From contig CAVTWS010000010.1 of NCBI GenBank assembly GCA_963738445.1, positions 62,001-126,000 of the forward strand: 64,000 nt of DNA. The letters run 5' to 3'. Position numbers and translations under genes: made by a program. Below the pieces are notes generated by a model. The model was given only the letters and a program-made list of their open reading frames with translations, did no database searches and was not told the DNA's origin. This document shows positions 35,739 to 45,123 of this stretch, piece by piece (position 1 is the first letter of the stretch; each line of letters begins with the position of its first letter). This DNA comes from CAVTWS01 sp963738445. Lineage in GTDB: Bacteria > Actinomycetota > Acidimicrobiia > Acidimicrobiales > SHLQ01.

Positions 35739-36784
35739 CCGGGGGCGTCCTCTTCCACGCCCGGAACCGGCGCGGGCTCGGCCATCTCATGCGGGTCCAG
35801 AACCTGGCCCGAGCCGTTCGCGATCACGCCCCAGACGAACCACTCCACGTTCACGCCACCCGGGAGCCGGAGCCGTCGTTGTGGGACGGCACGATCGATC
35901 TCACCACCGACACCGATGAGGCTTGGCCGGACACCTGCCGTCGAGTTCGTCCCGCTGTCGTGGTCCACGACACGAAACCAGCCGGCGATCTCACGGCGAC
36001 GGGTGACGGGTCAGCCACCGTGCTCGTGATGCGCAAGCGGAGAGACGATCAGCACGACGAGCTTCTGCGCACCCCGGGGCTCGACCGCGTCGACTGTTTC
36101 GTGATTCCCCATGACGAGGACGAGTTCGACCTCCCCGTTCCGGACCGCATCGTTGATCGCTGCCACTTCGTCGGCCCCATCGCCCGGGCCCCCCGACCCG
36201 GCGCCCGAGCCGAGATGCGGTCCCACTACGGGCTCTCCGACGGCGACTTCCTCGTGACGGCCACCGTCGGCGGAGGCGGCTTCACGGAGCAGGCCGACCG
36301 CTTCTTCGATCTGGTCGCGGTGATCCTGCCCTCCATCATGGAGGCGCGGCCGGAGGCGGTGGCGATCGTGGTGCTCGGCCCGAACTACGACAACCCGGTC
36401 ATGACGCGGAGGCTCCGTCACCTGCCGACCACCTCGGTGGTCGACGTCGAACCCCGCATGGTCGATCTGCTCGCGGCGTCGGACCTGGTGATCGCCGAGG
36501 GCGGCTACAACACGGTCACCGAGATTCGCGTCGCCGGCGTCCCCGCCGTGTTCCTCCCCAGCGCCCGAACCCTCGACGACCAGCATGACCGGGTCGAGCA
36601 CGTGGCCGCGATGGGCGCCGCCCTCGCCGTGGATCCCGGCCGCCCGGCGGTCGAAACGGTCACCACCGTTCGACGAGCGCTCGACGACGGCCGCCTGGCA
36701 TCGATGCGATCGGCCATGGTCGCCCACCCGCCACGGCTCGGCAACTGCGCCGCGGCCGAGCTGATCGTGGGGCTGGCCCGATGA
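35735..36784 (+). CDS. MurG-like (COG4671-type) glycosyltransferase
   Basis: Second MurG-like GT-B enzyme of the operon, 349 residues from GTG 35735 (VTGGVLFHARNRRGLGHLMR). RRGLGHLMRVQNLARAVRDHA is the N-terminal glycine-rich acceptor loop. LVTATVGGGGFTEQADRFFDL opens the C-terminal domain and LVIAEGGYNTVTEIRVAGVPAVFLP is the donor-binding segment. It is only distantly similar to the first gene of the operon, so the two probably add different residues. It overlaps its neighbours by four bases on each side. Confidence 0.83.
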   Translation: MTGGVLFHARNRRGLGHLMRVQNLARAVRDHAPDEPLHVHATREPEPSLWDGTIDLTTDTDEAWPDTCRRVRPAVVVHDTKPAGDLTATGDGSATVLVMRKRRDDQHDELLRTPGLDRVDCFVIPHDEDEFDLPVPDRIVDRCHFVGPIARAPRPGARAEMRSHYGLSDGDFLVTATVGGGGFTEQADRFFDLVAVILPSIMEARPEAVAIVVLGPNYDNPVMTRRLRHLPTTSVVDVEPRMVDLLAASDLVIAEGGYNTVTEIRVAGVPAVFLPSARTLDDQHDRVEHVAAMGAALAVDPGRPAVETVTTVRRALDDGRLASMRSAMVAHPPRLGNCAAAELIVGLAR

Positions 36785-37743
36785 GCGCCATCGAGTCGAC
36801 GCCGCGCCTGTCCGGCTTGCGCCTCGCCACCGTCGTGGACGTGGCGTCACACCATCTCGGCGCCCCTCTCCTCGACATCGAGCTGCTCGTCGACGTCGCT
36901 GGCGATCGTCTGGTGCTGCGGGGACGCGCCGGGGCCACGACGGTCATCGTCAAGGGCTTCGCCGACGCACCGGCGCTCCGCTCCGCCTCCACGGTCGCCT
37001 GGCTCGACCACGCGCTGGCGAGCGCAGCCCATGTCGTCGTCGCCCGCCCTCTCGCCGTCGACCACGAGCACCAAGTGATCGTCGCCCCCGATCTCGGCCC
37101 CTCCAGCCTCGACCTGCTCCCCGGTGGACCCGGCGCCGACCTGCTCCGCCTCGCCGGCTCCGCCATCGCCGAGATCCACTCCATCGTGCCCAAGACCTCG
37201 TCGGGCCTCGTGCCGGTCACAGCGGCCGATCATCTCGCCCAGCTCATCGATCCCGGCCCGGCCCGGCTCGCCGAGCACGTCCCGCACCGGGCCCGCGTCA
37301 TCGCCGCCGCCGTCGAGCAGGTCGAAGGGTGCGATCAGCGGTGGAGGCGGGTCGGGCGACCGTCCGTCATCCACCGCGACCTCCACCTTCGCCAGCTCGT
37401 GCCCAGCGGGGACCGCATGGGGATCGTCGACTGGGATCTCGCCGCGGTCGGCGATCCGGTGTTCGACATCGCCTATCTGCTGACCTACCTCGAGACCCAC
37501 GACGCCGACCCCGACGGAAGTCGGGCCGCCGCGTTCGTCGCCGGATACGGAGCCGTCGAACACGGCGCCGCCGTGCTGGCCGAGCCTGATCTCGCCCAAC
37601 GACTCCGCGGCTATCGGCTCTTCAACCTCGTACGCCGCGCCAGCCGGCGCCAGCGCCTCGGCGATGCCGGCTGGGTCGACGAGCGCGACCGCCTGCTCGA
37701 CCTGGTGGCGGATGCGCTCGACCACGATGGGAACCGCCCGTGA
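36781..37743 (+). CDS. APH-fold phosphotransferase (kinase 2 of operon)
   Basis: A 320-residue APH-family kinase. The catalytic loop SVIHRDLHLRQLVPSG has HRD-L-H with Gln in place of the usual Asn, and the metal site is MGIVDWDLAAVGDPVFDIAYL. VIVKGFADAPALRSASTVAWLDHAL in the N-lobe contains the ATP-lysine candidate. It differs strongly from kinases 1 and 3 except at these motifs, arguing against recent duplication. The position between a glycosyltransferase and a GT4 gene, with 4-base overlaps, implies a substrate in the same pathway. Confidence 0.82.
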   Translation: MSAIESTPRLSGLRLATVVDVASHHLGAPLLDIELLVDVAGDRLVLRGRAGATTVIVKGFADAPALRSASTVAWLDHALASAAHVVVARPLAVDHEHQVIVAPDLGPSSLDLLPGGPGADLLRLAGSAIAEIHSIVPKTSSGLVPVTAADHLAQLIDPGPARLAEHVPHRARVIAAAVEQVEGCDQRWRRVGRPSVIHRDLHLRQLVPSGDRMGIVDWDLAAVGDPVFDIAYLLTYLETHDADPDGSRAAAFVAGYGAVEHGAAVLAEPDLAQRLRGYRLFNLVRRASRRQRLGDAGWVDERDRLLDLVADALDHDGNRP

Positions 37744-38954
37744 GGATCCTCTACATCTGCCCGGACACCGGCATCGATGTACTGGGCCGGAAGGGCGCCT
37801 CGATCCACGTCCGGGAGATGGTCGCCGCTTTCGCTCGGGCCGGACACGTGGTCGAGCTCGTCGCGCCGCGCCTGACCAAGGTGGGCGCCGAGCCGGCGCC
37901 CATCGCCGCCACGGTCAACCGCGTCCGGGTGCCCGACGACATCCAAACCACGAAGCAGGCGCTCGATTCGTGGTGCGATGGACTCGGGCCGACGACCTCC
38001 CTCCCGAAGGACGTGCGCCGGATCCTGTACGACCGCCACCTCGGCGCCGCCCTCCTCGACCTCTACTCCACCGACCCACCGGACCTCATCTACGTTCGGG
38101 CCTCGCTCCTGTCGACGGCGGGGGTCGAGCTCGCCGCGGCGGTCGGCCGGCCGCTCATCGTGGAGCTGAACGCACCGCTCGGCCCGGAGCAGCAGAGGTA
38201 CCGACACGGTGGCCTGGAGGATCACTACCGGGCCGCCGAACAGACGCTGCTCTGCGCCGCGACTGCCGTCGTCGTCGTGTCGGACGCGCTGGTCGATCAC
38301 GTGACCGATCTCGGTGTCGACCCATCACGCGTGCACGTGCTGGAGAACGGCATCGACCCGGCGCGATTCCACCCCGGCGAGCCAAAGACCCCGGGCCCCG
38401 AGCCGGTTCTGGGGTTCGTCGGCGGCCTGCGGGCATGGCACGGGGTCGAGCAGCTGCCCAGCGTCCTCGCCCAGGTGCGGCGCGCTCATCCCGGCGCCCG
38501 CCTGGTCATCGCCGGCGACGGTCCCCTCCGCCCGGAGATCCAACGAGCAGCCGCTGACGCCGGGGTCGGCGACGCCGTGACCCTTCTCGGGGCCGTCGAC
38601 CACCGTGCCATGCCCGACATCATCCGGGGCTTCGACATCGCGATGGCGCCCTACCCGCCGCTGCCCCACGATTTCTACTTCTCGCCCCTCAAGATCTACG
38701 AGTACCTCGGGTGCGGCGTGCCCGTCGTGGCCAGTGCGGTCGGTCAGATCGACCACGTCCTGACCGACGGTGTCGACTCCCGACTCGTGACCCCGGGCGA
38801 CATCGCCGGGCTGGCCCGGGCGTGCGTGCAGCTGCTCGACGATCCCACGGGCGCCGCTCGCCTCGGATTGGCCGGAGCCACCCTCGTCCACGAGCGTTAC
38901 ACGTGGGACCGCAACGCCGCCGCGGTGACGGACCTCGTCGGCACGCCCGCATGA
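37740..38954 (+). CDS. glycosyltransferase family 4
   Basis: GT4 enzyme of 404 residues. The N-terminus is MRILYICPDTGIDVLGRKGASIHVREMVAAF, the middle has VVVVSDALVDHV and VHVLENGIDPARFHPGEP, and the C-terminal donor domain has LGFVGGLRAWHGVEQLP and FYFSPLKIYEYLGCGVPVVASAVGQIDHVLTDGVD. The SPLKIYEYLGCGVPVV segment is the classic retaining-GT signature. It is the fourth transferase of the operon and overlaps kinase genes on both sides. Confidence 0.9.
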   Translation: MRILYICPDTGIDVLGRKGASIHVREMVAAFARAGHVVELVAPRLTKVGAEPAPIAATVNRVRVPDDIQTTKQALDSWCDGLGPTTSLPKDVRRILYDRHLGAALLDLYSTDPPDLIYVRASLLSTAGVELAAAVGRPLIVELNAPLGPEQQRYRHGGLEDHYRAAEQTLLCAATAVVVVSDALVDHVTDLGVDPSRVHVLENGIDPARFHPGEPKTPGPEPVLGFVGGLRAWHGVEQLPSVLAQVRRAHPGARLVIAGDGPLRPEIQRAAADAGVGDAVTLLGAVDHRAMPDIIRGFDIAMAPYPPLPHDFYFSPLKIYEYLGCGVPVVASAVGQIDHVLTDGVDSRLVTPGDIAGLARACVQLLDDPTGAARLGLAGATLVHERYTWDRNAAAVTDLVGTPA

Positions 38955-40007
38955 CCCGACCTGCCGCGCCAGTCGACCTCCCATGTCGCCGAGCACGCGC
39001 GCAAGTCGATAGACGAGGGGTCGATAGACGAGGGGTCGATAGACGAGGGTGAGGGGTCGAGGGGTGAGGGGTCGGTCGATGCCGCCCTGCCGCACCTCGT
39101 CACCGCGCTCGATCCGATCGCGATGAGCCGCCACCTCGACGTGACGGTGGAGACGGCCACCCTGGTGCGGCACAAGGTGGGCAAGCGGGCCATGGTGCGG
39201 TACGAGACCGCGAGCGGCCCGCTCCTCGCGAAGATGCGAGCCGGCCACCGGGCCAGCTCGCCGGCGCGCCTGCTCGCGCGCTTTCGCAGGCTCGGCTTCG
39301 GCGACGATGCGCCCGACGGCATCTCGGTGCCCGAGCCGGTCGCCGTCGTCGACGAGTTGGGGCTGTGGGTCCAGCGGGTCGTCCCCGGGATCTCCGCCGA
39401 GCGTTTGGCCGCGAACGGCATCGACGGTTCCGTTGAGCTGGCCTCCCGGTCCGCCGAGGCGGCGAACAAGATCCACCGGGCGGGAGTCCCTACGAAACGG
39501 GTCCACACCCCGGCCGACGAAGGCCGCATCCTCGACCAGAGGCTCGCCGCGGTGGCGGCGTTGAACCCGAACCTGGCCACTGGGATCGCCGAGCTCCGGC
39601 GACGCGCCGATCGGCTGGTCGACGAGCTCCGACGGAGCCGCCGACCCGTCACCGGGATCCATCGTGACTACTACGCCGACCAACTGCTCGTCGACGGTGC
39701 CCGGCTGACCGTGTGCGACTTCGACCTCTACTGCGCTGGTGACCCCGCCGTCGACATCGGTAACTTCGCCGCCCACCTCACCGAGCTCGCCCTACGTGTC
39801 CACGGCGACCCGGCCGCGCTCGACGACGCCACCCACTCACTCGTCGCCGGTTACTTGGCCGACGCCGGCCGTCACCACGATCGCGCCGTCGAGATCTACA
39901 CCACACTCACCTTGGCCCGGCACGTGAGCCTGAGCACGCAGATCCCCGACCGCCACCACCTCATCGAGCCGACCCTGGACCTCGCGCTCCACCGCACCCG
40001 ATCCTGA
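38951..40007 (+). CDS. APH-fold phosphotransferase (kinase 3 of operon), N-terminal frameshift and repeat
   Basis: Kinase of the APH fold, about 350 residues. Catalytic loop TGIHRDYYADQLLVDGAR and metal site LTVCDFDLYCAGDPAVDIGNFAAH are clear. The conserved part is in frame from at least 38973 (TSHVAEHARKSIDEG ... VDAALPHLVTALDPIAMSRHLD), but no start exists in that frame. The expected start is ATG 38951, overlapping the GT4 stop, so a one-base insertion near 38955-38975 is inferred. Codons 39005-39049 form a GSIDE-type repeat of three 15-base units. An internal ATG at 39123 would remove 57 residues. It is the last gene of the operon. Confidence 0.75.
39005..39049 (+). repeat. 15-bp in-frame tandem repeat inside the kinase gene
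   Basis: GTCGATAGACGAGGG occurs three times in succession, coding for a Ser-Ile-Asp-Glu-Gly unit between the first helix and the conserved VDAALPHL segment. Related GAGGGG-rich sequence follows to 39075. A change in copy number would preserve the frame. Confidence 0.85.
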
Positions 40008-40010
40008 CCT

Positions 40011-40070
40011 ACCACAACCTGACCCACCACAACCTGACCCACCACAACCTGACCCACCACAACCTGACCC
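40011..40070. repeat. 15-bp tandem repeat just after the kinase 3 stop codon
   Basis: ACCACAACCTGACCC is repeated four times without mismatch, starting four bases after the stop. The unit contains CCTGACC, which also forms the stop-codon context (TCCTGACCT at 40002-40010), so the array appears to have grown from the gene end. Confidence 0.9.
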
Positions 40071-40131
40071 GCCTCGCACGCTCCACCCACGCCGCCGCGG
40101 TCCCTCCCCTCTTCCTGGCCCCCCTTCGTGG

Positions 40132-40180
40132 TTCTGGGCGGGCAGCTCGACGTGCAGAGCACCGAGCTGCCCGCCCAGAA
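40132..40180. terminator. strong hairpin between convergent genes
   Basis: Arms TTCTGGGCGGGCAGCTCG and CGAGCTGCCCGCCCAGAA pair perfectly over 18 bases around a 13-base loop. It lies between the ends of the glycosyltransferase/kinase operon and ahcY, the expected place for a bidirectional terminator. The outer TTCTGGG/CCCAGAA bases are the same as in the dispersed 48-bp elements, but the inner sequence differs. Confidence 0.7.
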
Positions 40181-40215
40181 CGAGAAGAAGGGGGGAACGA
40201 AGAGGAGGCGGTGGG

Positions 40216-41664
<1,449 letters not shown>

Positions 41665-41711
41665 TGGGGATCCTCCAGGAGGGAACGTCGGGTCGGGGGA
41701 TTCCCGGGCTG

Positions 41712-41725
41712 GGGCCAGCTGGCCC
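41712..41725. promoter_or_regulatory. 14-bp perfect palindrome upstream of ahcY
   Basis: GGGCCAGCTGGCCC is fully self-complementary and sits 48-61 bases before the ahcY start. It could be an operator (for example of a methionine-cycle repressor) or a leader hairpin. No regulator is identifiable from the sequence. Confidence 0.4.
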
Positions 41726-41865
41726 GTTCACATCAGCCCGAACGGAACGCCACGAGTCTACGGGCGCCATCGTCGGCCCCTGCGGCCCGCTCGACCCGAT
41801 GGCGGTCGCGCTCGACGCGCCACCAGACCGACAGTCGGACCACCAAGGCTATTGGTCGAACCACA

Positions 41866-41889
41866 TAATGCGTTTTCTGTCACGCATTA
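41866..41889 (+). promoter_or_regulatory. inverted repeat and AT-rich promoter region of hipBA
   Basis: TAATGCG and CGCATTA form perfect 7-base arms around ten bases, in an AT-rich island (about 41850-41920) that contrasts with the surrounding GC-rich DNA. It lies 64-87 bases upstream of the antitoxin start. HipB antitoxins bind inverted repeats of this design to repress their operon, so this is the likely operator. The rest of the 288-base gap 41665-41952 holds the ahcY leader and promoter and nothing else recognised. Confidence 0.55.
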
Positions 41890-41952
41890 ACCGACTTAAT
41901 GATCGTTGTGTACGGCATGATGGTACGCTGTCGGTCCTAGGAGGTGACCAGC

Positions 41953-42252
41953 ATGGCCCGACCAATCCCGTTCAAGACTCGACAGGCAGCGGTGGCGCTC
42001 GGCGACCATCTCCGCACCTGGCGCAAGCTGCAGAACCTCACCGCAGCGCAGGTCGCCGAGCGCGCCGGGGTCAACCGAGACACGCTCAGCAGACTCGAAC
42101 GCGGTGAGACAACCGTCGGCCTGGACGTCTTCTTGAACGTGACGAGGGCGCTCGGCGTCCTCGACGCCACGGTCGACGCCCTCGATCCGTACGAGACGCC
42201 GCTGGGCCGTGCCCGCGCAGATCAGGTGTTGCCCCAGCGGGTGAGGCCGTGA
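41953..42252 (+). CDS. hipB: XRE-family antitoxin (HipB-like)
   Basis: A 99-residue DNA-binding protein with an N-terminal Cro/C1-type helix-turn-helix (LGDHLRTWRKLQNLTAAQVA then GVNRDTLSRLERGETTVGLD). The start is ATG 41953, with AGGAGG eight bases upstream. It overlaps the toxin gene by four bases. HipB-type antitoxins neutralise HipA and autorepress; the inverted repeat just upstream fits. The pair is oriented against all its neighbours. Confidence 0.85.
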   Translation: MARPIPFKTRQAAVALGDHLRTWRKLQNLTAAQVAERAGVNRDTLSRLERGETTVGLDVFLNVTRALGVLDATVDALDPYETPLGRARADQVLPQRVRP

Positions 42253-43459
42253 CGGCCACGACCATCAACGTCTTTCTCGACGACCTCCGCGGGCCGCTGC
42301 CAGTCGGGACTGCATACGTCGACACCCGACGCCAGACGACGACCACCACGTTCGAATACCGACCCGACTACTTGGCTCGACCCCGCTCCTGGAGCATCAG
42401 CCCCGATCTGCCCATGGCCTTCGCCCGGGCGACGACCAACGGCCTGCCCGGCGCCATCGGCGACGGCGCGCCGGACCGGTGGGGACGGCGGCTCATCGAC
42501 AAGGGCAACCGCTTGCTCGCGCCCGCGGAGCCCCACCCAAGACGATGACCGACGCCGACTACCTGCTCGGGGTGAGCGACCTGACTCGCCAGGGCGCGCT
42601 GCGTTACACGACCGGAGACGACCCCACCTACGTGGCACCAGGCGTCACCGTTCCGAAGCTGGTCAGTCTGCCCGAGCTGCTGAACGCGTCCCGTTCAATG
42701 GAGCTCGAGTCCCACGACGCTGCGGCGATCAAGACGCTCCTCGACGCCGGTTCGGGTTCGCTCGGCGGCGCCCGCCCCAAGGCGTCCGTCCAGGACGACG
42801 GCCGGCTCCTCATAGCGAAATTCCCCCACGCGAGGGATGAGTGGACGGTCATGGCGTGGGAGAAGACCGCACTCGACCTCGCGGACCGTGCCGGGCTTCG
42901 GGTACCGCCGCGACGACTCGAACCGATCGGCGGGAGCTCGGTGCTGATCGTCGAGCGATTCGACCGTGACGGCACCCGCCGAATCCCCTACATCAGTGCG
43001 ATGACACTGCTCAGGTCCACCGACGGTTCGGAGAACGACTACATCGAGTTGGCGGAGGCGATCGGCGATCACGGTTCCGAGGTGACGACCGACCTTGACG
43101 AGCTCTGGCGCCGGATCGCGTTCTCCGTTGCGATCAACAACACCGACGACCACATGCGCAACCACGGCTTCTTGTTCGCACGGAACGGATGGAGGCTCGC
43201 TCCCTTGTTCGACGTCAATCCCAACCCGGACGTGGGTGTCGGACGGGTGACCGGCATCGGAGGGTCGACCGCCCCCGCCGATGCCTACGACGCGCTGATG
43301 GCTGTTGCCAGCACGTTCCGGATGGCTCCCGACGCGGCGATCGAAGCGTGGGACCGGACACGGGAGGCGGTGAGCTACTGGGCCGAGACGGCGCGTGCTC
43401 ACGGAATCTCCGACGCTGAGATCCGCCGGTTCGAACCCGCGCTGACCCGGTACGCCTAG
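42249..43459 (+). CDS. hipA: HipA-family Ser/Thr kinase toxin, frameshifted
   Basis: Toxin of the hipBA module, about 403 residues. The N-terminal subdomain (INVFLDDLRGPLPVGTAYVD) is followed after the break by ADYLLGVSDLTRQGALRY, the P-loop region GGARPKASVQDDGRLLIAKF with the ATP lysine, and the catalytic FSVAINNTDDHMRNHGFL with DVNPNP, all as in HipA. One C is missing from the CCCC run at 42531-42534; restoring it joins LLAPAEP to PPKTMTDADYLL. HipA phosphorylates tRNA synthetases (GltX or homologues) and causes growth arrest. As read, the toxin would be truncated at residue 99 and inactive. Confidence 0.85.
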
Positions 43460-43689
43460 TCGAAGGTCGGCGTGATGCCGTCAGCCTCGGCCTTGGCGAG
43501 CAGCCGGTCGTGCTCGGAGTCGTCGACCGTCGTGGCCTCGTCGATGAGCATGTTCGGGATCTCATCCTCGATGCGGTAGGCCCGCTTCAGGCGGGGGTTG
43601 TACAGCAGGTCCTCGTCGGCGAAGTAGAGCAGGGGACCTTTGTCCTCAGGGCAGGCGAGGATCTCGAGCAGGAGCGGATCGAGGGCCAT
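43456..43689 (-). CDS. Trm112 family protein
   Basis: Small zinc-ribbon-like protein of 77 residues (MALDPLLLEILACPEDKGPLLYFADEDLLYNPRLKRAYRIEDEIPNMLIDEA). The single CP motif, PLLY, the YRIEDEIPNMLIDEA core and the size match bacterial Trm112/YcaR. Family members activate methyltransferases or have unknown roles. In actinobacteria it lies beside phosphomannomutase and DUF3499, as here. Its stop overlaps the hipA stop by four bases on the opposite strand. Confidence 0.9.
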   Translation of the reverse strand: MALDPLLLEILACPEDKGPLLYFADEDLLYNPRLKRAYRIEDEIPNMLIDEATTVDDSEHDRLLAKAEADGITPTFD

Positions 43690-43722
43690 CAGGTTCTCGC
43701 TTTCGACAGTGGGTTGGGGCGA

Positions 43723-45072
43723 TCAGCCGGCGAACAGGGCACGGACCTCGGCGACCCGACGCTCGCAGTCTGCCCGGTTGGCCGCTTCGAGGTTCAGCCG
43801 GAGGAGCGGCTCGGTGTTGGACGGACGGAGGTTGAACCACCAGTCGCCGTGGTCGACCGTGAGCCCGTCGATACGGTCCGACGGCGCGTCGGCATGCGCC
43901 GCGGCGACGCGTTCGATGACGGCCAGAGGGTCGTCGACCACGGTGTTGATCTCGCCGGACGCGGCATACCGGTCGAGCGGGGCCAGCAGCGCCGACAGAG
44001 GTCGATCGGCGACCGACATGGCGTGCAGGACGAACAGAGCGGCGATCAACCCGGAGTCGGCCCGGTAGTTGTCGCGGAAGTAGTAGTGACCCGAGTGCTC
44101 GCCCCCGAAGGCGGCGCCGGTCTCGGCCATCACGGCCTTGATGTACGAGTGGCCGACCCGGGTTCGCACAGGCGTGCCGCCGAGCTCGAGCACCCGCTCG
44201 GGCACGGCTTTGGAGCAGATCAGGTTGTGGATGATCGTGGCCCCGGGCTCGCGCTGGAGCATGCCTTCGGCGACCAGCGCCGTGGTGAGCGAGCCCGACA
44301 CGCCCTGCGCCTTCTCGTCGACGAGGAAGACCCGGTCGGCATCGCCGTCGAACGCCAGACCCACGTCGGCCCCGCGGGCCAGCACGCGCCGCTGCAGGTC
44401 GACGATGTTCTCGGGCTGGATGGGGTCGGCCGGATGGTTGGGAAAGGTGCCATCGAGCTCGGCGAACAGGTGCTCGACCTCGAACGGCAGCGCCGAGAAC
44501 ACCGCGGGGACGACGAGCCCACCCATGCCGTTGGCGGTGTCGACGACCACCTTCAGCGGCTTCAGCTCCCCGATCGGCACGAAGGAACGGACGTGGTCGG
44601 CGAACTCGTCGAGCATGTCGCGGTCGGACACCTGGCCCCGCCGTCCGATGGGAGCGGGAGGGTCGGCGGCCATCGCCTTGATGTCGTCGAGGCCGGATTC
44701 GGCGCCGATGGGCTTGGCCCCGGTCAGGCACATCTTGATGCCGTTGTACTGGGCCGGGTTGTGCGACGCCGTGAACATGGCGCCCGGAACGCCGAGCGAT
44801 CCGGACGCGAAGTACAGCAGGTCAGTCGACACGAGCCCGATCCGCACCACATCGAGGCCCTGCCCGGTCACGCCGTCGACGAAGGCGTCGACGAGCTCGA
44901 CGCCGGTCGGCCGCATGTCACGCCCCACCACCACGGTCTGACCGCCATCGGGTGACGATGCCACGAACCGGGCAAAGGCGGCTCCGATCGCACGGCAGGT
45001 GTCGGCATCGATCTGGTCCGGGTACGTACCTCGGATGTCGTAGGCCTTGAAGATGGAATCGAGCCGGGGCAT
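43723..45072 (-). CDS. manB: phosphomannomutase/phosphoglucomutase
   Basis: Interconverts mannose-6-phosphate and mannose-1-phosphate (or the glucose pair). At 449 residues it has all four domains: catalytic serine loop MFTASHNPAQYNGIKMC (near residue 100), metal loop AFDGDADRVFLVDE (near 242), sugar-binding GGEHSGHYYFRDNY, and phosphate-binding RPSNTEPLLRLNLEA. Mannose-1-phosphate is the precursor of GDP-mannose, which feeds the gmd/rmd pair near 59-60 kb. The context is the same as in other actinobacteria (Trm112 next to it). Confidence 0.93.
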   Translation of the reverse strand: MPRLDSIFKAYDIRGTYPDQIDADTCRAIGAAFARFVASSPDGGQTVVVGRDMRPTGVELVDAFVDGVTGQGLDVVRIGLVSTDLLYFASGSLGVPGAMFTASHNPAQYNGIKMCLTGAKPIGAESGLDDIKAMAADPPAPIGRRGQVSDRDMLDEFADHVRSFVPIGELKPLKVVVDTANGMGGLVVPAVFSALPFEVEHLFAELDGTFPNHPADPIQPENIVDLQRRVLARGADVGLAFDGDADRVFLVDEKAQGVSGSLTTALVAEGMLQREPGATIIHNLICSKAVPERVLELGGTPVRTRVGHSYIKAVMAETGAAFGGEHSGHYYFRDNYRADSGLIAALFVLHAMSVADRPLSALLAPLDRYAASGEINTVVDDPLAVIERVAAAHADAPSDRIDGLTVDHGDWWFNLRPSNTEPLLRLNLEAANRADCERRVAEVRALFAG

Positions 45073-45123
45073 GGCGTCAAACGCTACCGGGGCGCGACGG
45101 GTGAGCCGTTCCGAGGCCTGGTA

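Noticed and set aside
40011..40070. CRISPR array
   Set aside because: The 15-base units are directly adjacent with no spacers and no cas genes are nearby; it is a simple tandem repeat.
41665..41760. SAH riboswitch in the ahcY leader
   Set aside because: The conserved core of the known SAH riboswitch was not found by eye; only a palindrome is present.
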